Assembly (NCBI GenBank): GCA_030149245.1
Contig: JASBRX010000023.1
Coordinates: 124,001 to 188,000, forward strand
DNA length: 64,000 nucleotides
From: Sphingomonas bacterium
GTDB lineage: Bacteria; Pseudomonadota; Alphaproteobacteria; Sphingomonadales; Sphingomonadaceae
Reading direction: 5' to 3'
The translations under genes and the position numbers were made by a program. This document shows positions 58,696 to 64,000 of this stretch, piece by piece; the first letter of the stretch is position 1; the number at the start of each line of letters is the position of its first letter. The notes under the pieces are model-generated. The model was not told the origin of the DNA. It did not search any database and saw only the letters and a program-made list of their open reading frames with translations.

Positions 58696-59343
58696 TCAAC
58701 CAAAAGGATCAAGCGCGTGCGAAAGCAAAGCGTGACGCACTTCGATGTTCTTCGTTCCGGCGCGGCCATGGGTCGTCCTGAATCGGTTGATTCGATGCAT
58801 CGGAACCATAGGAACCGGACCACCTAGAATATTTAGCGCAGCGTGAGACGCGATCGCATTTGCCAATCGCTCCATTGAGAAACCGAGATCGCCGTCCAAC
58901 ACATAACCGAGCATACAACCAACCTCCAACCCTTCGGCATATTGCTCGGTGATGAAGCGCATCATTCCGTCGGTGACGTAGGGGCCGGCCAGTGATTGTC
59001 TGCCACCGCTGTAGATCACATTCAGGCGTTTGCATTCGTAGGCGAGGTAGCGCGTGCGATCCCAGTCGAGAATGACAGCGAGGTCGATCTGACCCTTGCT
59101 GTATTGGGCGCCTGTCGGATGGGTGCCGGTCGGTTCGAACTGAAATTCTATCCAGTGACAAAGCCGACGAACCACAGAATCCTTGCCCAGCAAAGAGACA
59201 AGATTGATTGTGATTGTGTCTTCGTCGGGTTGTCCGGGCAGAAGATCGAGGAGCGTGGGCCATACCGCCGCGATACGGTCGAGAATGCGATCATCGAGCG
59301 AGGCAAAACGCGCTGCCCATTTCTCAGTGTCGCCCAGCAGCAT
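58696..59343 (-). CDS. Putative PD-(D/E)XK nuclease of the methyltransferase operon
   Basis: A 215-residue protein not matched to a named family. It contains a PD-(D/E)XK-like core: KGQIDLAVILDWDRTRYLAYECKRLN, with Asp87 and Glu103-x-Lys105, and an upstream acidic residue at DEDTITINLVSLL (about 41). The spacing D-x15-E-x-K fits restriction-type nucleases. It starts on the last base of the methyltransferase stop (TGATG), so it is coupled to it. The C-terminal part (GLEVGCMLGYVLDGDLGFSMERLANAI) is helical. Nuclease activity is inferred from motif and context. Confidence 0.7.
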   Translation of the reverse strand: MLLGDTEKWAARFASLDDRILDRIAAVWPTLLDLLPGQPDEDTITINLVSLLGKDSVVRRLCHWIEFQFEPTGTHPTGAQYSKGQIDLAVILDWDRTRYLAYECKRLNVIYSGGRQSLAGPYVTDGMMRFITEQYAEGLEVGCMLGYVLDGDLGFSMERLANAIASHAALNILGGPVPMVPMHRINRFRTTHGRAGTKNIEVRHALLSHALDPFG

Positions 59344-62300
59344 CAGGCGCCGGCAGTCTGTCTTTGGATGGTGATCGCGTCCTGAAGATCCATCGCGATC
59401 GAATCCGCGTCGGCAAGTGCGGCAGCCCGAAGCCAGAACCGCATTTGCATAGGCTTGATCAGATAGAGACTGTCGCCGACGAAGACCCGGAGATCGGGGA
59501 TCAACTGGAAATTACCGTCCAGCGGCTGATTGATGTGCTCCGACAGATAATCCAGCACATCGTTCAGAGAAGCGCTGTCATCCTCGGAATAGCTGCTCTC
59601 ATGCTCGAGCGTGATCCGCAATATTGCGAGATCGACGCTCCTGGCGACCAACTTCGTGCCTACCGATCCGCCATCAAGGAGCCATCCCCGCAGACTCTCG
59701 GCCAAGGTTTCGGCATATGCCCGCCGCTGATCTTCGAGCGGCGGCTTCCAAAGACCCGGACTTGCACCTTCGTGCGGCTGGATCGCGGGAATGATTGTTT
59801 CGACCGCATCGTCGATCAGAACGATCTCGTCGTCCGAAAGGCAGAAATAATCATATGTTAAGCGGTCGATCGCGCCGAGATACGCATCGTCTCCGCCACC
59901 GAGCGTGAAAGGTTGGCGCGAGGCATCCATCGCCGCGTCGATCACCGCGACCAGCGCGTCCGAGGCGCGGGCCGCTCGATCGGGATCCGGCAGCTCCGCG
60001 AGTTGCGGGAAGGGCAGGCGTCGCAGTTCGGCCTGCTTCACTTCCGGCCGGTCCGATCCGAACGATGCCGTGCCATGGAATGCGTACCAGACGGAAAGTC
60101 GGCTGTTCAGGATAGCAGTGAGCAATTTTGCCCGCCGCTCCTCGCCGGACGGAACAATGATCGCCTGTAGAATGTCCTGGAACGTCAACGGACTTTGACA
60201 ATAGGCGGCGCGCAACCTGGTTTGGGAGGTTTCGACCCCGCGCGGGACAAGGATGCGAACCCCCGCAAAGCCCGGCTCGAAACCCCTTCTGCGCACAAGG
60301 TTGCTGATAGCAGGGTGCAGGCCATCATCGGCTTGTGCCAGTCTGCGAAAAGCACCGATCGGGAGGTCGGGGTATGTGCCGACATACTGGCTAACCTGAG
60401 GCTTGACCGGTTTGCTCCCCGTTTCGTCCTCCTCGGCACCGGCGTAGCCAGCAGTTTCAGCATCGTCATCGTCATTGCTTGCGAATGGCTGGTAGCCTTG
60501 CCCGATGACCCAGTGCCCAGTCGGGTCCTGCCGCCGCCGGCTGAACGACCCAAAGTCAGCGACAAGGTCGCCGATTTTTGACAACCGGGCGAGATAGCCG
60601 AACAGTTTGGCGTCCGGTTCCCGCATCCAGAGGCGTTGCTTGAATGCTAACGGGTTATCGAGAACGGCCTCCACGGACATCGCCATCTTGTCGGCGCTGC
60701 TGAGTGTGATCACCCGTTTGATCCGCAGGTTCAGATCGGCTTTCGGTGCCCAATAATCGAACGTGTAGGGAAAATGCTCCACTGAACCGGCACCATAAAT
60801 GACAAGTGCTGCGGGACGATGGGCATGTTCGAAGAGCTGGAAGCGCAGGTCGGCGAAGTTAATAATCCGCCGGATGTGGCACGCGCGCATAAATTGGTTT
60901 CGCGCGGCGACGGTCTTCGCCGAATGGTTATGCAGGAAGCCCATCGACGGAAGAAGAAAAGCAACGACGCCGCCTGCGGCGAGATGTCGACCAGCCTTCC
61001 AGGTGAAGGCCCAGGCGTCCTCCTTGCCGGGCATTGGGAGCGCTGCATCTTTACTCCACCGAACCGACGACCGGTCGGGTCCCCGCCGACTCGTCCACGG
61101 CGGATTGCCGATGATGAGATCGAATCCCTGTTCGGTTTCGGGCACCGCGAAAAAGTCCCGACAGATTAGGCTGTGGCCCCACAGCTCCGGTAAGACCTTC
61201 CCCCGGCTGATCAGCCGTCGGATGTCACGGGGCGATACTTCCTCGAGCAATGCGACATAGAGGGAGAACACCGCCACGCGCACCGCGCTGCCATTGATAT
61301 CCCAGCCATGGACACGGCGCAGTATCCCGAGGAGCTGGTCCCAGGCGATCTCGCCATCGTTCGAACGGCTTCTCCAGTGTTCGCAGAGCCGCTGGAAGGA
61401 CCGGACCAGAAAAACTCCCGACCCGCATGCGGGATCGAGGAAGCGGCCTTCGTCGCGCACTGCGGGGCTCAGCATGTCCCAGACCTGCGATACTACGGTA
61501 TCGGCCAGGAACATGGGGGTATAAAAGGCGCCGGTCGCCCGACGCTCCGCCTCTTTTTCTCCTAGAAAGCGATCATAAACCGCACTGACGAGTTCGACGG
61601 GGATATATCGGAAATCATAGCCCCAGAACCGGTGCTGCCCGTAAGCCATCTCTTCGCGACCCAAGCGGAACGAGGCGAGGATATCAAGATGGCTTCCCCT
61701 GATCTCCGGCGCTTGTACCTGCGGCTCGAACGAGCAGGGCGCGACAAAGATATCGCCGTTGAAGTCGGCCTTGAGCGTCGCGAATAGCGCCTGAAGAAGC
61801 GACACGTCCCGCTGGCCTAGCATTTCAAGGAAGCTGTTCGCGGTTCCTGAGGATACCGTGCGGAAATATTCGGCGGAAATGATGTCACGGTCTTCGAGAT
61901 AAGCGATGAACATCGCCTGGATCAGAAGCGCCTGAGCGGGGTCTGGATCGAGCCCCTCCTTGCGAAGCAGCGTGTGCGAGACCTTAAGGTTGTCGAGCAA
62001 AACCTGGTCGATGCGTTCCTTGGGCTTGAAGTATTCCGCGTGCTCGGACCACAGTCGGCCCGATTCGGCACCATCGACGATATTTCGAAGCCGCAGGGCA
62101 TCCGCCGTCAGTGTCAACGTGTCGACCAAACAGCGATTCTCGAACGCCTCGTCGGCGTCTTTCAGCGGCGTGCGCGCGAGCGAGAATGCGCGCATAACCT
62201 CGCCACTGATGACCAGAAGCAGACTGATCAGTCCCTGATTCCACAATGCGCCATGGAGGTCGACGACCGCTTTGCGGTCGTAAGTGTCAGTGACCAGAAT

Positions 62301-62483
62301 GGCGATCGTTGGCACTGTCTGGACGCAGAACACCGCCGACACCTGAAGGTCATCCAGTGCCACCCGGATCGCCGAGGCGTGTGGCGCATCAACAACAGAC
62401 GCTGACGCGTCGTAGAGTTCCGGCGCCTGCCGGTTAGCGAGGCCAAGCCGCTCCTTCCATTCCGGGCTAAGCGCGAGGGTCAT
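59343..62483 (-). CDS. Large N6-adenine DNA methyltransferase (Eco57I-like) of a putative defence operon
   Basis: A 1046-residue protein. An N-terminal region of about 300 residues (VVDLHGALWNQGLISLLLVIS, LTADALRLRNIV) precedes the methylase core: TGAFYTPMFLADTVV (about 317), motif I FLDPACGSGVFLV (348-360) and motif IV FDLIIGNPPW (454-463). The long C-terminal half probably holds target recognition (FLLPSMGFLHNHSAKTV, GILNSRLSVWYAFHG-like segment at about 790). Size and layout fit type IIG or BREX/PglX-like methylases. Its start overlaps the HTH gene stop (ATGA) and its stop overlaps the nuclease start. Confidence 0.88.
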   Translation of the reverse strand: MTLALSPEWKERLGLANRQAPELYDASASVVDAPHASAIRVALDDLQVSAVFCVQTVPTIAILVTDTYDRKAVVDLHGALWNQGLISLLLVISGEVMRAFSLARTPLKDADEAFENRCLVDTLTLTADALRLRNIVDGAESGRLWSEHAEYFKPKERIDQVLLDNLKVSHTLLRKEGLDPDPAQALLIQAMFIAYLEDRDIISAEYFRTVSSGTANSFLEMLGQRDVSLLQALFATLKADFNGDIFVAPCSFEPQVQAPEIRGSHLDILASFRLGREEMAYGQHRFWGYDFRYIPVELVSAVYDRFLGEKEAERRATGAFYTPMFLADTVVSQVWDMLSPAVRDEGRFLDPACGSGVFLVRSFQRLCEHWRSRSNDGEIAWDQLLGILRRVHGWDINGSAVRVAVFSLYVALLEEVSPRDIRRLISRGKVLPELWGHSLICRDFFAVPETEQGFDLIIGNPPWTSRRGPDRSSVRWSKDAALPMPGKEDAWAFTWKAGRHLAAGGVVAFLLPSMGFLHNHSAKTVAARNQFMRACHIRRIINFADLRFQLFEHAHRPAALVIYGAGSVEHFPYTFDYWAPKADLNLRIKRVITLSSADKMAMSVEAVLDNPLAFKQRLWMREPDAKLFGYLARLSKIGDLVADFGSFSRRRQDPTGHWVIGQGYQPFASNDDDDAETAGYAGAEEDETGSKPVKPQVSQYVGTYPDLPIGAFRRLAQADDGLHPAISNLVRRRGFEPGFAGVRILVPRGVETSQTRLRAAYCQSPLTFQDILQAIIVPSGEERRAKLLTAILNSRLSVWYAFHGTASFGSDRPEVKQAELRRLPFPQLAELPDPDRAARASDALVAVIDAAMDASRQPFTLGGGDDAYLGAIDRLTYDYFCLSDDEIVLIDDAVETIIPAIQPHEGASPGLWKPPLEDQRRAYAETLAESLRGWLLDGGSVGTKLVARSVDLAILRITLEHESSYSEDDSASLNDVLDYLSEHINQPLDGNFQLIPDLRVFVGDSLYLIKPMQMRFWLRAAALADADSIAMDLQDAITIQRQTAGA

Positions 62484-62944
62484 CGGGTCGCTACAGTGCG
62501 CGTCAGTGCAAGTGGCGGGAACAGCAATTGACTTTGATCACTCTCGCCCTGCTCGCGAAGCAGGGCACCACGCAGCTCCGCGAGCAGCGGATCGAGCGGA
62601 CAGAAGATCGTCAGCTCGCCGGCTTTCCACGGCGATGGATCCCGGACGATTCGGCATTTGCGTTCCAGCAGGTCGATTGCGAAAACGCCGCCTTCCATGA
62701 CGCTCCAAGGGGACGCATCGCAGATGGTGATGATGTCCGGGACAACGTCCTTCAGCGCGCTTACTCGAATGCCAGCCGTTTCGGTCAGTCGCCGGATGAT
62801 GCTCGCCGCGACCAGATCACCAATTGTGAAGCATGGCGCCCGTCCAGTGCGCCCCGCATAGGACGGCAACGCGCGTTTCCAGTGGCGATAGGTTTCTAGC
62901 GAGAGGCCGACGGTGTCACGCAATTGGCCAATCGTATAATACAT
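62480..62944 (-). CDS. MerR-like HTH protein starting the methyltransferase operon
   Basis: A 154-residue protein from ATG 62944 (MYYTIGQLRDTVGLSLETYRHWKRALPSYAGRTGRAPCFTIGDLVAASIIRRLTETAGIRVSALKDVV). The MerR-type winged helix is followed by a short domain (VFAIDLLERKCRIVRDPSPWKAGELTIFCPLDPLLAELRGALL). The open frame upstream to 62980 lacks the family start. Likely regulator of the operon, or a DNA-recognition partner of the methylase. A 250-base divergent region separates it from the MNT-HEPN gene. Confidence 0.8.
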   Translation of the reverse strand: MYYTIGQLRDTVGLSLETYRHWKRALPSYAGRTGRAPCFTIGDLVAASIIRRLTETAGIRVSALKDVVPDIITICDASPWSVMEGGVFAIDLLERKCRIVRDPSPWKAGELTIFCPLDPLLAELRGALLREQGESDQSQLLFPPLALTRTVATR

Positions 62945-63194
62945 GGGGCTCACAACGGCCTGAGGTGGGGCCAGCCCCATGTAATGGGCGCGCTAGGCGC
63001 CGTCAACCATGTTCTCTCTGTGTTCCTGGCGAACTAGCCGCAGCGCGAATTGGCGAAAATGCAAAGGCAAATGTGCATAACTTGTGGCTTTCCTACATGC
63101 TCCGATCGGCCCGCTCCGAAAGCCGTTGGGCTTTGGAAGAGGCAATGGACGAATTATGTTGCTGCCAAGGCGGTTCGCCGCGAGAATCGTGACC

Positions 63195-64000
63195 GTGAGG
63201 CACGGCGTGGATCATCTGCCCTTGGTCCAGCAAGGCGAGCTGGACCGAGTGAAGCAATTGCTGATGGGCGAGTTCGCCCAAGCGACGGCGCGCGCAACTC
63301 AGCCCTGGAAGAGAAACGGGAGCATCCTCAAGGTCGTGTTGTTCGGCAGTTATGCCCGAGAGGATTGGGTCGATGAACCCCAGAATGGCTACCAGTCCGA
63401 CTATGACCTGCTGATCATCGTCAGTCATCCTGATCTCACTGACATTGCCGACTACTGGTATGTCGCCGAGGACAAGATACTGCGCGACGCCGAAATCGCC
63501 CGGCCAGTGAACATCATCGTCCACACGCTGGATGAGGTGAACCAAGCGCTAAGCCGGGGCGAGTATTTCTGGGTCGATATCGTCCGCGACGGCATCGTCC
63601 TATACGAACGGCCTGGCAGTGCGTTTGCCACACCGCAACCGCTAACGATCGCTGATGCGTATGAGATGGCGAGCAAGTACCTTTCCGAATGGCTGCCCAG
63701 CACAGATAGAGCGCTGACGACGGCACACGAGCAGGCGCTTAAGGGCGCTGACGATCTCGGATGGCGCAAGGAGGCCGTGTTCTCGCTGCATCAGGCGACG
63801 GAGCGCGCCTATATCTGCTTCCTGCTTGTCCGAACCCTGTACTTCCCCCGCTCGCACAACATCAAATTCCTGCGGTCGCTGGCCGAGGACAGCGAGACAC
63901 GGCTGATCGACGCATGGCCGCGCGCCACCCGGATTGACCGCCGTCGCTTCGAATTGCTCAAGCGCGCCTATGTCGAGGCTCGCTACTTGGCGAGCTTCGA
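63195..64000 (+). CDS. MNT-HEPN nucleotidyltransferase, partial (cut by window edge)
   Basis: An open frame running off the window end. The nucleotidyltransferase motif is LFGSYARED then SDYDLLIIV (Asp pair), and a HEPN domain follows (KYLSEWLPSTDRAL, EAVFSLHQATERAYICFLLVRTLYFPRSHNIKFLRSLA, LLKRAYVEARYLASF). GTG 63195 is preferred (RHGVDHLPLVQQGELDRVKQLL matches the usual family start); ATG 63156 is 13 codons earlier. Fused MNT-HEPN proteins are toxin-antitoxin-like defence modules. Confidence 0.8.
   Translation, partial: MRHGVDHLPLVQQGELDRVKQLLMGEFAQATARATQPWKRNGSILKVVLFGSYAREDWVDEPQNGYQSDYDLLIIVSHPDLTDIADYWYVAEDKILRDAEIARPVNIIVHTLDEVNQALSRGEYFWVDIVRDGIVLYERPGSAFATPQPLTIADAYEMASKYLSEWLPSTDRALTTAHEQALKGADDLGWRKEAVFSLHQATERAYICFLLVRTLYFPRSHNIKFLRSLAEDSETRLIDAWPRATRIDRRRFELLKRAYVEARYLASF

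Noticed and set aside
63050..63376. 108-codon frame near the right end
   Set aside because: Overlaps the MNT-HEPN gene in another frame and has no motif.

Overview
The window looks like accessory DNA of a sphingomonad-type alphaproteobacterium (Sphingomonas, Sphingobium, Novosphingobium or a relative). The case rests on high GC, tightly overlapping start/stop codons, a TonB/FecIR/lasso-peptide locus of the kind described from sphingomonads, a solo LuxI/LuxR pair, and several large metal-resistance operons beside conjugation genes. No rRNA, tRNA, CRISPR array or transposase was recognised. No database search could be run, so family names come from motifs and recalled family features.

Region 1 (1-20.2 kb) is a copper and divalent-metal resistance island. 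It holds the N-terminal part of a copper P-type ATPase, a DUF305 lipoprotein, CopD and CopC on the minus strand. A CnrY/CnrX/CnrH-like sigma switch follows on the plus strand, then an acyltransferase, the periplasmic multicopper oxidase CopA, CopB, a second DUF305 protein and a DUF411 protein. A long minus-strand unit (20.2 to 10.3 kb) follows: His-rich protein, CzcC, CzcB, CzcA, lipoprotein, HupE/UreJ, membrane anchor, MFS exporter, a hypothetical protein and a tiny Cys-rich secreted protein. It ends at an intrinsic terminator.

Region 2 (20.7-29.7 kb) is a lasso-peptide locus. An ECF sigma factor, FecR, a TonB receptor with a signalling domain and a lasso isopeptidase lie on the plus strand. 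They converge on the cyclase (C), leader protease/RRE (B) and an unlisted 39-residue precursor (A) on the minus strand. The precursor core is predicted as a GPGGPVDD ring segment followed by a LALGIFQTGLSDD tail. A perfect inverted repeat covers the Shine-Dalgarno of the precursor mRNA, and a second hairpin separates A from B.

Region 3 (29.8-32.7 kb) is a same-strand run of luxR, luxI, a phytanoyl-CoA dioxygenase-like gene and a GntR regulator leading into the lasso genes.

Region 4 (33.0-44.5 kb) is part of an integrative and conjugative element of the rhizobial ICE type. It has a DUF6499/DUF2285 protein split between two frames (like the frameshifted excision activator FseA), ArdC, DUF2958, a ParB-like protein, a secreted nuclease, DUF736, an RdfS-like excisionase, TraF, a lytic transglycosylase and a DUF3363 relaxase. 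No type IV secretion genes follow.

Region 5 (44.7-54.7 kb) is a second metal operon: His-rich protein, CzcCBA, a P1B-4 ATPase, a small HTH protein and a lipoprotein. A CDF transporter and a divergent MerR regulator complete it. The layout repeats that of region 1.

Region 6 (54.9-64 kb) is a defence island: a Gabija-like GajA/GajB pair, then a minus-strand three-gene operon (HTH protein, large N6-adenine methyltransferase, PD-(D/E)XK-like nuclease), then the start of an MNT-HEPN gene cut by the window edge. The three-gene operon is the best candidate here for an undescribed system.
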